Assembly: GCA_021648845.1 (NCBI GenBank)
Contig: JAKJHY010000031.1
Coordinates: forward strand, 1-64,000
Direction of reading: 5' to 3'
Source: Mycobacterium sp. MBM
GTDB lineage: Bacteria > Actinomycetota > Actinomycetes > Mycobacteriales > Mycobacteriaceae
Length of the DNA stretch: 64,000 nucleotides
The notes under the pieces are model-generated. The model did no database searches and had not been told where the DNA came from. It saw only the letters and a list, made by a program, of their open reading frames with translations. Numbering within the stretch: position 1 is the first letter of the stretch; each line of letters begins with the position of its first letter. This document shows positions 16,617-23,288 of this stretch, piece after piece. Both the position numbers and the translations under genes were made by a program.

Positions 16617-16936
16617 TTGCCGGTGGTGGTGGTTCGTAGCAGCACCAGATTGGACAGCTCGGTGGGTCCGTTCTCCCAGTGCACCAAATGGTGGGCATGC
16701 AGCCCTCGGGTGGCCCCGCAGCGCCCGGCCCACCCCGATGGGGCGGCCGTAACGTTCGAACCACACCTCACCGGTGGCATCACAGAGCAGATACCGCCGG
16801 TCGGCGTCGGACAGGGCCGGGCCTAAATGCAGGGCCCGCGATCCGTTGCTTCTGAGCCCCTGCCGTCGATCTCGGCGATGATCTCCACCAACCGGCCATC
16901 GAGAGCATTGCGCTGCCCGACCAGCCCGAGTCGAGC
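16617..16936 (-). pseudogene. Decayed DUF222/HNH (13E12-type) gene
   Basis: Three pieces of one HNH protein survive in order on the minus strand but in two reading frames. Near 16936-16850 there is a DUF222 start segment (RLGLVGQRNALDGRLVEII). After a stop at 16823-16825 comes the region just before the nuclease (LSDADRRYLLCDATGEVWFE, about 16815-16755). In another frame follows HHLVHWENGPTELSNLVLL (about 16695-16637), the second half of the HNH motif. Most of the DUF222 domain and the first CxxxC pair are gone. It is a relic created by a large deletion plus frameshift, related to the HNH gene at the left edge of the window. Confidence 0.75.
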
Positions 16937-16937
16937 G

Positions 16938-17624
16938 CTAATGCCTGCCGGCGTCGAGTCGGCGCCGGGTGTTGCCCAGGTGCAGGCGCATGGCGGCCCG
17001 GGCCAGTTCCGGGTTGCCGTCGATGACGGCCGCGGCCACCTGATCGTGTTCGCGGCGGACCCGATCGGCATGGCCGGCATCGGTGATGGAGTGTTCGGAA
17101 CCCAAACGGGTGCGGGGCAACATGATCATCATCGGTCCCAGCGAATCGAGAAGTTCGACATAGAACCGGTTGCCGCTCGCGGCGGCCAGCGCGCGGTGGA
17201 AACGGAAATCGGCCTCCACCGCGTCGCTCGCTGCGGCAGTGGTGAACTCGGCGAGCGCGGCCCGGACGGTCTCCCGGCCGCGAGCGTCGATGCGTGCCGC
17301 GGCCAGCGCCGCGGCCTCGCATTCGACCCCGAGGCGAAAGTCGATCATGTCCAGCACATCGTGATGGGTGCGGATGGCCGACGACTCGACGGCGAAGGCC
17401 GTCGGCTCGGGCACCGCGAGGACGAAGGAGCCACGGCCCTGGAAGGTTTCGACGAAGCCCTCCGCGCGCAACCGGGTGACCGCTTCGCGCACCACGGTGC
17501 GGGAGACGCCGAACTCGTCGATCAGTTCGGCTTCCGAGGGCAGCTTGTGCCCGGGCGGGAGATCGCCGGCGAAGATCTTGTCCTTCAGGCCGGCGACCAC
17601 CCGCTGGGCCAACGAGGTCGTCAT
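16938..17624 (-). CDS. GntR/FadR-family regulator of the dehydratase operon
   Basis: A 228-residue regulator. The winged helix-turn-helix lies at residues 8-70: KIFAGDLPPGHKLPSEAELIDEFGVSRTVVREAVTRLRAEGFVE and then QGRGSFV. The C-terminal FCD domain (about 90-220) is all-helical; FRFHRALAAASGN and an H near residue 205 are likely metal or ligand contacts. The ATG at 17624 lies seven bases beyond the dehydratase stop, so the gene is cotranscribed with it; a GTG two codons upstream is also possible. It probably senses a sugar acid and represses the operon through the palindrome at 18753-18777. Confidence 0.88.
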   Translation of the reverse strand: MTTSLAQRVVAGLKDKIFAGDLPPGHKLPSEAELIDEFGVSRTVVREAVTRLRAEGFVETFQGRGSFVLAVPEPTAFAVESSAIRTHHDVLDMIDFRLGVECEAAALAAARIDARGRETVRAALAEFTTAAASDAVEADFRFHRALAAASGNRFYVELLDSLGPMMIMLPRTRLGSEHSITDAGHADRVRREHDQVAAAVIDGNPELARAAMRLHLGNTRRRLDAGRH

Positions 17625-17631
17625 CGCCACA

Positions 17632-18753
17632 TCATGACTGACCGAAGGTCGCGCTCTCCTTGGTGAGGGCCCGCATCTGCTCGCTGAGCGTGAAGCCCAG
17701 GCCGGCGCGTTCGGGCAACCACATCCGGCCGTCACGGATCTCGATGCGCTCGTCGAACAGCGGATTGAGCCATTCGAAATGCTCGACCCACGGCTCGGTG
17801 GGGTAGGCGGCGGCCAGGTGCAGGTGGATCTCCATGGCGTAGTGCGGGGCGAGCGCCAGCCCGGCGTGCGCGGCAAGCGTGGCGAAGCGCAGGAACGGGG
17901 TGATGCCACCGATGCGTGGCGCGTCGGGTTGCACGATGCCGCGATACCCTGCGTCGATCAGCGCCATGTGCTCGGGGACGGAGGTGAGCATCTCTCCGGT
18001 GGCGATCGGGGTGTCGAAGACGCGCGACAGGTCGGCATGGCCGACTGCATCCCAGGCATCGAGCGGCTCCTCGATCCAGATCAGGTCGTGTTGTTCGAGT
18101 TCGCGGCACATCCGGCGGGCCCGCGCCCGGTCCCACTGCTGGTTGGCGTCGACCATCAGCGGGGTGTTGCCGAGATGTTCACGCATCGCCGCGACCCTTT
18201 CCAGATCGGTTTTCCAGTCCGGCTGCCCCACCTTGATCTTGATGCCGCCGATGCCGGCTTCCAGTGAGGCGGTGGCCTTCTCCTTGATCTCGCCGACGGA
18301 GGCCTGTAGGAAGCCGCCAGAGGTGTTGTACACCCGGCACGAGTCACGGTGCGCGCCGAGGAGTTTGGCCAGGGGCAGTCCCGCCCGCCGGGCCTTCAGA
18401 TCCCACAATGCGACGTCGAGTGCGCCGATGGCCTGGGTCGCGACGCCCGAGCGTCCCACCGACGCCCCGGCCCACAGCAGCGACTGGTAGATGCGGTCGA
18501 TATCGGACGGGTCCTGGCCGATGGCGACCTCGGCAATCTCGGACAGGTGGGTGTACTGCGACGGCCCACCGGCCCGCTTGGAGTAGCTGAAGCCCATTCC
18601 CTCGAAGCCCTGCTCGGTACGGACCTCGACGAACAGCAGGACGGTCTCGGTCAGCGGCTTCTGGCGGCCGGTGAGGACCTTGGCGTCACTGACCGGGTTG
18701 GGCAGCGGCAGCACGACATGGGAGAGGCGGAGGTGGCGAATGGCATCAGTCAT
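17632..18753 (-). CDS. L-talarate/galactarate dehydratase-like enolase-superfamily enzyme
   Basis: A 373-residue member of the mandelate racemase subgroup of the enolase superfamily. Visible catalytic parts: KIKVGQPDW (the KxK base pair, near 185), MVDANQQWD (first metal Asp, near 212), WIEEPLDAWD (second Glu, near 240), TGEML (third ligand, near 265) and LAPHYAMEIHLHL (His base, near 318). The tail WVEHFEWLNPLFDERIEIRDGRMWLPERAGLGF closely resembles, from memory, the galactarate/L-talarate dehydratase of enteric bacteria, so dehydration of a hexarate to the 2-keto-3-deoxy acid is the likely reaction. It is the first gene of an operon with the FadR-type regulator. Confidence 0.85.
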   Translation of the reverse strand: MTDAIRHLRLSHVVLPLPNPVSDAKVLTGRQKPLTETVLLFVEVRTEQGFEGMGFSYSKRAGGPSQYTHLSEIAEVAIGQDPSDIDRIYQSLLWAGASVGRSGVATQAIGALDVALWDLKARRAGLPLAKLLGAHRDSCRVYNTSGGFLQASVGEIKEKATASLEAGIGGIKIKVGQPDWKTDLERVAAMREHLGNTPLMVDANQQWDRARARRMCRELEQHDLIWIEEPLDAWDAVGHADLSRVFDTPIATGEMLTSVPEHMALIDAGYRGIVQPDAPRIGGITPFLRFATLAAHAGLALAPHYAMEIHLHLAAAYPTEPWVEHFEWLNPLFDERIEIRDGRMWLPERAGLGFTLSEQMRALTKESATFGQS

Positions 18754-18777
18754 ATGATGAGTGTACAACTCATCATA
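18753..18777. promoter_or_regulatory. FadR-type operator overlapping the dehydratase start codon
   Basis: A perfect inverted repeat, TATGATGAGT at 18753-18762 and ACTCATCATA at 18768-18777, with a GTACA centre, which fits the GT-x-AC core of FadR-subfamily sites. The first arm includes the A of the start codon. A TACACT hexamer at 18765-18760 (minus strand) lies in the centre, six bases from the ATG, so a bound repressor would cover the -10 element and the transcription start of a leaderless message. Confidence 0.7.
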
Positions 18778-18895
18778 CAAGTTGGAAAAGTGCCTGCACA
18801 CGTCGTGAATTTTGTGGTGTGCATCTCGTTTGCGTGCAGAAAGCCCGGCGGCGGGCGACTCAACAGTCATATCCGCGCGGGCGAAGGAGATGCCT

Positions 18896-20431
18896 ATGAC
18901 CATGGTCGAGGAACGGCTGCTGGCACCCGGGGACACCTGCTGGCGGACGGCGCAGGCCGACCGTTACGCGCCGATCGTCGACGGCGCGGACTACCTGCGG
19001 CATGTGAAGTCCGCGATGCTGGGTGCCGAGAACCGGATCCTGTTGGTGGGGTGGGACTTCGACTCCCGGGTCACGTTCGAACCCGGTGCCGCGACGCTGC
19101 CCGGGCCCAACCAGCTGGGCCCGTTTCTGTTCTGGTTGTTGTGGCGGCGGCCCCAGCTCAAGGTCTACGTGCTCAAGTCCAACCTGCGCCTGCTCGCGGT
19201 CTTCGAGCGCTATTGGTATGGCATCGTCCCGGTGCAGTGGCTCAACCGGCTCACCTCACAGCGCATGCACCTTGCCGTCGACGGCGCCCACCCGACCGGC
19301 GCGGTGCACCACCAGAAGCTGGTGGTGGTCGACGATGCGGTGGCGTTCTGCGGTGGTATCGATCTGACGCTCGGGCGGTGGGATACCCGCGCACACGCCC
19401 CGGACGACCCGGGGCGCCACGCCGGGGCAGAGCCGTACGGTCCGCGCCACGAGGTGGCCGCGGTGGTGGACGGGGAGGCCGCACACGGCTTGGCCGAACT
19501 GGCGCGCGACCGTTGGCAGATGGCAACCGGCGAGGAACTGCTCCCGGTGCGGGCGGGTGCCCCGGCCTGGCCGCGGCACTGTGACCCGGCGCTTCGCCAC
19601 GTCGAGCTGGGTATCGCGCGTACGCTTCCGGCGCTGCCCGAGCGTGCCGAGGTCCGCGAGGTGGAGTCGCTGAACCTGGCGGCGATCGCGGCCGCGCGGG
19701 AGTTCATCTACCTGGAGAACCAGTACCTGGCGGCCCGCGGCATCTGCGAGGCGCTGGCGACGCGGCTACGTGAGCCGGACGGGCCGGAGGTGGTGATCGT
19801 GTTGCCGCGTACCTCGGAGAGTCAACTGGAGCGTGAGTCGATGGACAGTGCGCGCGCACGCATGCTCCGTCTGCTGTGGGATGCCGATGAGCACGGGCGC
19901 CTCGGTGTCTACTGGCCGGCGGTGCCGGGGGGCGCGTCGTTGTACGTGCATTCCAAGGTGATGGTCGTCGACGACAGATTCCTGCGCATCGGGTCCTCCA
20001 ACCTGAACAACCGATCGTTGGGATTCGACAGCGAATGCGATCTGGCGCTCGACGACCCGGTGGGGCGCGATGAGGTCCGCGCCCATATCGCGCTGGTCCG
20101 CGATGAGCTGTTGGCCGAGCACCTGGGGTTGCCCGTCGAGGAACTGCGGACCGAGATCTCGCGGCGGGGTTCGATTCTGCGGGCGGTGGACGCTCGCCGG
20201 GGCGTCGGTCGCTCGCTGCGCAAGTTCACTGCACTGATGGTGGCCGCCGATGCCGGTCCGCTCGCCGAGAACGATCTGATGGATCCCGTCCGCGTACCGG
20301 CCTCGCTCGCGCTGAGCGTGTGCTCGGTGGTCGCCGCGGTCATCACCTGGCCGCTGCTGAAGGGCGCGCCCGGGTTGTGGTCGGCGGCCAGGTCTCTCGG
20401 CGAACGAGTGGGCCTGCCGATTCCGGTTTGA
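18896..20431 (+). CDS. Phospholipase D-family (cardiolipin synthase-like) protein
   Basis: A 511-residue protein with two HKD motifs: HQKLVVVDD near residue 138 and HSKVMVVDD near residue 352, each followed by the conserved GGIDL or GSSNLNNRS segment. Two HKD halves form one active site that cleaves or exchanges phosphodiesters. Residues after 440 contain a hydrophobic helix (SLALSVCSVVAAVITWPLL), so the enzyme is probably membrane-anchored at its C-terminus. ATG at 18896 follows AGGAG by six bases; an ATG two codons earlier lies too close to that site. It is divergent from the dehydratase operon. Cardiolipin synthesis, phospholipid turnover or another phosphodiester substrate are all possible. 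Confidence 0.88.
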   Translation: MTMVEERLLAPGDTCWRTAQADRYAPIVDGADYLRHVKSAMLGAENRILLVGWDFDSRVTFEPGAATLPGPNQLGPFLFWLLWRRPQLKVYVLKSNLRLLAVFERYWYGIVPVQWLNRLTSQRMHLAVDGAHPTGAVHHQKLVVVDDAVAFCGGIDLTLGRWDTRAHAPDDPGRHAGAEPYGPRHEVAAVVDGEAAHGLAELARDRWQMATGEELLPVRAGAPAWPRHCDPALRHVELGIARTLPALPERAEVREVESLNLAAIAAAREFIYLENQYLAARGICEALATRLREPDGPEVVIVLPRTSESQLERESMDSARARMLRLLWDADEHGRLGVYWPAVPGGASLYVHSKVMVVDDRFLRIGSSNLNNRSLGFDSECDLALDDPVGRDEVRAHIALVRDELLAEHLGLPVEELRTEISRRGSILRAVDARRGVGRSLRKFTALMVAADAGPLAENDLMDPVRVPASLALSVCSVVAAVITWPLLKGAPGLWSAARSLGERVGLPIPV

Positions 20432-20457
20432 TGACGTTGTCCGGTTTGATGACGTTG
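20422..20457 (+). repeat. Exact 18-bp tandem duplication over the phospholipase D stop codon
   Basis: TCCGGTTTGATGACGTTG occurs twice in direct succession, at 20422-20439 and 20440-20457, with no mismatch. The first copy contains the TGA stop of the phospholipase D gene (20429-20431). The second lies in the 33-base gap before the convergent alcohol dehydrogenase. The exact match suggests recent slippage. Confidence 0.8.
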
Positions 20458-20464
20458 CCCACCA

Positions 20465-21547
20465 TCAGAATTCGATGATCTGGCGCACCGCCGCACCGTC
20501 GGCCAGCGCGTCCATGCCGGCGTTGATCTGATCGAGCGTCAACGTGGCCGACACCAGTTTCTCCACCGGCAGGCGTCCGGCCCGCCACAGCTCGACGAAC
20601 CGGGGGATGTCCCGGGCGGGTACCGCCGAGCCGAGGTAGCTGCCGATCAGGGTGCGCCCCTCGGCCACCAAACTCAACGGCGACACTGAGATCCGTGCGT
20701 GCGGGGCGGGCAGCCCGACGGTGACGGTGCGTCCGCCGGGTGCGGTCAGCGCGATCGCGCCTTCCAGCGCGGCGGCATGCCCGACGGCCTCGATCACCAC
20801 CTCGGCCTTCTCGGTGACCGACTCGGGGGTGTAGGTGGCGTGCGCGCCGAGTTCGCGCGCCAGCGCCAGCTTTTCCGGTAGCCGGTCGACCGCGATCACC
20901 CGAACGTCGTGGTGCGCAAGCGCGGTCAGCATGGCCGCCATCCCGACGCCGCCCATCCCGACGACGGCCACGGTCTGCCCGGCCCGGGGTTGCCCGGCGT
21001 TGAGCACCGCGCCGCCGCCGGTGAGCACCGCGCATCCCAGTAGGGAGGCGACCACGGCCGGTACGTCGGGGTCGACCGGCACCACCGAGCGCCGGTCCAC
21101 CACCGCGTGGGTAGCGAACCCGGACACCCCGAGGTGGTGGCGAACCCCGCCGCTCAATCGGGTGGCCCCGCTCAGTAGCGTGCCCGCCGCGTTGGCGGCA
21201 CTGCCCGGGATGCATGGCGCCAGCCCGTCGGTGGCGCACGCCGAGCACGCACCGCACCGCGGAAGAAATGTCATCACCACCCGCTGTCCGGGCGCGAGAT
21301 CGGCGTCGCCGCCGACCTTCTCGACGATCCCGGCCGCTTCGTGGCCCAGCAGCATCGGTACCGGCCGTACCCGGTTGCCGTCCACCACCGACAGATCCGA
21401 ATGGCACAGCCCCGCGGCCTCGATGCGCACCAGCAGCTCACCGTCACCCGGCTCGTCGAGCTCCAGGTCGGTGACCGACAGGGGTGTGGACTCGGCATAC
21501 GGCCGAGACGCTCCGATGGTTTCCAGCACGGCACCGCGGATCTTCAT
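20465..21547 (-). CDS. Zinc-dependent alcohol dehydrogenase (Rv0162c/AdhE1-like)
   Basis: A 360-residue medium-chain dehydrogenase. Catalytic zinc ligands appear in AGLCHSDLSV (Cys48, His49) and GHEAAG; the structural-zinc lobe is the Cys-rich CGACSACATDGLAPC near 98-112. The Rossmann motif VGMGGVGMAA is near residue 195, followed by VDRLPEKL, whose Asp favours NAD. Its location, convergent with the phospholipase D gene and divergent from the thioesterase, matches adhE1-Rv0163-Rv0164-mce1R in M. tuberculosis (recalled). A role in alcohol/aldehyde conversion of lipid-derived substrates is inferred. Confidence 0.88.
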   Translation of the reverse strand: MKIRGAVLETIGASRPYAESTPLSVTDLELDEPGDGELLVRIEAAGLCHSDLSVVDGNRVRPVPMLLGHEAAGIVEKVGGDADLAPGQRVVMTFLPRCGACSACATDGLAPCIPGSAANAAGTLLSGATRLSGGVRHHLGVSGFATHAVVDRRSVVPVDPDVPAVVASLLGCAVLTGGGAVLNAGQPRAGQTVAVVGMGGVGMAAMLTALAHHDVRVIAVDRLPEKLALARELGAHATYTPESVTEKAEVVIEAVGHAAALEGAIALTAPGGRTVTVGLPAPHARISVSPLSLVAEGRTLIGSYLGSAVPARDIPRFVELWRAGRLPVEKLVSATLTLDQINAGMDALADGAAVRQIIEF

Positions 21548-21561
21548 CGTCCAAGCCTGAC

Positions 21562-21996
21562 ATGCTGGCCGGCATGGAGTACACGAGCGCGGACTTCGGA
21601 CTGCATTGGCCGGTGCAGACGCGGTGGACGGACAACGATATGTTCGGCCATCTGAACAATGCGATCTACTACCAACTGTTCGACACCGCGATCAACGCCT
21701 GGCTCGGCGCCCGCACGGGAGTGGACCCGATGAGCGCTCCCTGGCTGGGGGTGGTGGCCGAGTCGAGTTGCCGGTACCTGGCCGAGCTGAGCTTTCCCTC
21801 CGAGCTGGTGGTCGGCCTGGCGGTGACCCGGCTGGGTACCAGCAGCGTCACCTACCGCACCGGGCTGTGGGCTGCCGGCGGCCCCGTTGCCGCGGTCGGT
21901 TCGTGGGTGCACGTCTACGTCGACCGCGGCACTCGTCGGCCCGTCCCGATCCCCGCCGAGATCCGCGCGCCCATGGCGGGCATCGCGACGACCTGA
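21562..21996 (+). CDS. Acyl-CoA thioesterase, 4HBT hot-dog family (Rv0163-like)
   Basis: A 144-residue hot-dog fold protein. The motif RWTDNDMFGHLNNAIYYQLFD (near residues 20-40) is the 4-hydroxybenzoyl-CoA thioesterase signature, with Asp in the catalytic position. The rest alternates beta strands (VVGLAVTRLGTSSVTYRT and AAVGSWVHVYVDR). The start may be ATG at 21562 or at 21574; the first was chosen because it keeps only a 14-base gap to the divergent adh gene. It is followed by the SRPBCC gene and mce1R. The acyl substrate is unknown. Confidence 0.82.
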   Translation: MLAGMEYTSADFGLHWPVQTRWTDNDMFGHLNNAIYYQLFDTAINAWLGARTGVDPMSAPWLGVVAESSCRYLAELSFPSELVVGLAVTRLGTSSVTYRTGLWAAGGPVAAVGSWVHVYVDRGTRRPVPIPAEIRAPMAGIATT

Positions 21997-22006
21997 GCCC
22001 CGGCGA

Positions 22007-22012
22007 TATGCT
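22007..22012 (+). promoter_or_regulatory. Predicted -10 element of the SRPBCC gene
   Basis: TATGCT, six bases before the ATG at 22019, predicting a leaderless transcript independent of the thioesterase gene. Confidence 0.45.
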
Positions 22013-22018
22013 CGCCCG

Positions 22019-22459
22019 ATGCCAGTTGTCAGCAAGACCGTCGAGGTCACCGCGCCCGCCGCGACCATCATGGGGATCGTCGCCGACTTCGAGGCCTACC
22101 CGCAATGGAACGAAGAGGTCATCGGCGCCTGGGTACTTGCCCGCTATGACGACGGGCGGCCCAGCCAGCTCCGGCTGGACACGAAGGTCCAAGGCATGGA
22201 GGGCACCTACATCCAGGCGGTCTACTACCCCGGTGACAACCAGATCCAGACCGTCATGCAGCAGGGCAATCTGTTCTCCAAGCAGGAGCAGTTGTTTGCC
22301 GTTGTCGACATGGGCCCGACCAGCCTGCTGACCGTCGATATGGACGTCGAGGTCTCGATGGCCGGCGTGCCCGCGATGATGGTCAAGAAGGTCGCCAACG
22401 ACGCCCTGGAGCATCTGGCGGGCAACCTGAAGAAGCGTGCCGAAGACCTGGCCGATTAG
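22019..22459 (+). CDS. SRPBCC (START-like) family protein (Rv0164/TB18.5-like)
   Basis: A 146-residue polyketide-cyclase/START-type fold: a first beta strand KTVEVTAPAATIMGIVADFEAYPQWNEEV, six to seven further strands, and a long C-terminal helix (VKKVANDALEHLAGNLKKRAEDL) that closes the hydrophobic cavity. Such proteins bind lipids or aromatic ligands, with no fixed activity. Its 3' end overlaps the mce1R stop codon by four bases, tail to tail. Position and size match TB18.5 next to mce1R in M. tuberculosis (recalled). Confidence 0.85.
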   Translation: MPVVSKTVEVTAPAATIMGIVADFEAYPQWNEEVIGAWVLARYDDGRPSQLRLDTKVQGMEGTYIQAVYYPGDNQIQTVMQQGNLFSKQEQLFAVVDMGPTSLLTVDMDVEVSMAGVPAMMVKKVANDALEHLAGNLKKRAEDLAD

Positions 22460-23205
22460 GTCCACAGGCCGAGGTCGTCGAGCAGACTGGTCAGTCGCCG
22501 GGCGCCGTCGTCGAACTGGCTGCGGGTCAACCGCACCACCTCCGCGACGTCGCGTCGGCGCAGGGCCGCCACGAGCTGGCGGTGGTTGGCCACCGCCTCC
22601 ACCCCCCACTGCGGATCCGAGGCGTAGATGTGCGGGGGCAGGTAGCGCGCGGCATTGAGCAGGAACCAGGCCAGCTTCATCCGGTTGGTGGTGCGGTTGA
22701 GCGTGCGGTGGAAATTGAACTCCGCGTGCGCGATCGAGTCGACGTCACCGCGTGCGACGGCGGTATCGAGCGCGTCGGTCAGCCGTTCGAGTTCGTCGAT
22801 ATCGGTGTCGCCTACCCGTTGTGCGGCCGTTGCGGCGAGTTCGGCGGCGATGGCCCCCTGCAGCCAGAAGATATCGGCGATATCGCCGCGGGTGAAGGGC
22901 GAGACCACGTGTCCGCGATGGGGCTCCAGCTGCACCAGGCCTTCTCCGCGCAACGTGCGCAGCGCCTCGCGCACCGGGGTGATGCTGACGCCGAGCTGGG
23001 CGGCGGTCTCGTCGAGCCGCACGAAAGTCCCCGGTCGTAGCGCCCCGGACATGATCGCCGCGCGCAGGTGTCCGGCGACCTCGTCGGAGAGCTGTTCGCG
23101 CCGGCGGGCCGGTCGGGGTGTCGCCGGTGCGTTCACTGCGGTGCCGTCCTCTCGGAGCTGCGGTGATGTCGTGGGAGCGGCTTGATCGAGGGCCGGTGTG
23201 CCCAT
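22456..23205 (-). CDS. mce1R: GntR/FadR-family repressor of the mce1 operon
   Basis: A 249-residue regulator divergent from fadD5. A 40-residue disordered, Pro/Ala-rich N-terminus precedes the winged helix (about 40-105): GALRPGTFVRLDETAAQLGVSITPVREALRTLRGEGLV and then HRGHVVSPF. The FCD-type helical domain follows, with EFNFHRTLNRTTNR near residue 165 and ANHRQLVAALRRRD near 215. In M. tuberculosis the protein at this place (Rv0165c, Mce1R) represses the mce1 operon. The operator-like palindrome lies in the 83-base divergent gap. Fatty-acyl ligands are plausible but not shown. Confidence 0.9.
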   Translation of the reverse strand: MGTPALDQAAPTTSPQLREDGTAVNAPATPRPARRREQLSDEVAGHLRAAIMSGALRPGTFVRLDETAAQLGVSITPVREALRTLRGEGLVQLEPHRGHVVSPFTRGDIADIFWLQGAIAAELAATAAQRVGDTDIDELERLTDALDTAVARGDVDSIAHAEFNFHRTLNRTTNRMKLAWFLLNAARYLPPHIYASDPQWGVEAVANHRQLVAALRRRDVAEVVRLTRSQFDDGARRLTSLLDDLGLWT

Positions 23206-23223
23206 AGTGTGACCGGGACGACA

Positions 23224-23249
23224 CAATGTTTGATCAAATATAAACATTG
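23224..23249. promoter_or_regulatory. Predicted Mce1R operator
   Basis: CAATGTTT at 23224-23231 and AAACATTG at 23242-23249 are exact complements with a 10-base spacer. Overlapping the left arm is a separate perfect palindrome, TTTGATCAAA, at 23229-23238. The site lies between mce1R and fadD5 in the only A/T-rich part of the gap, so it is the obvious binding site for the repressor. Confidence 0.65.
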
Positions 23250-23288
23250 CGCAAGCCCGGTTGCGCATCCCTGACGAAAGAGCTCCGC

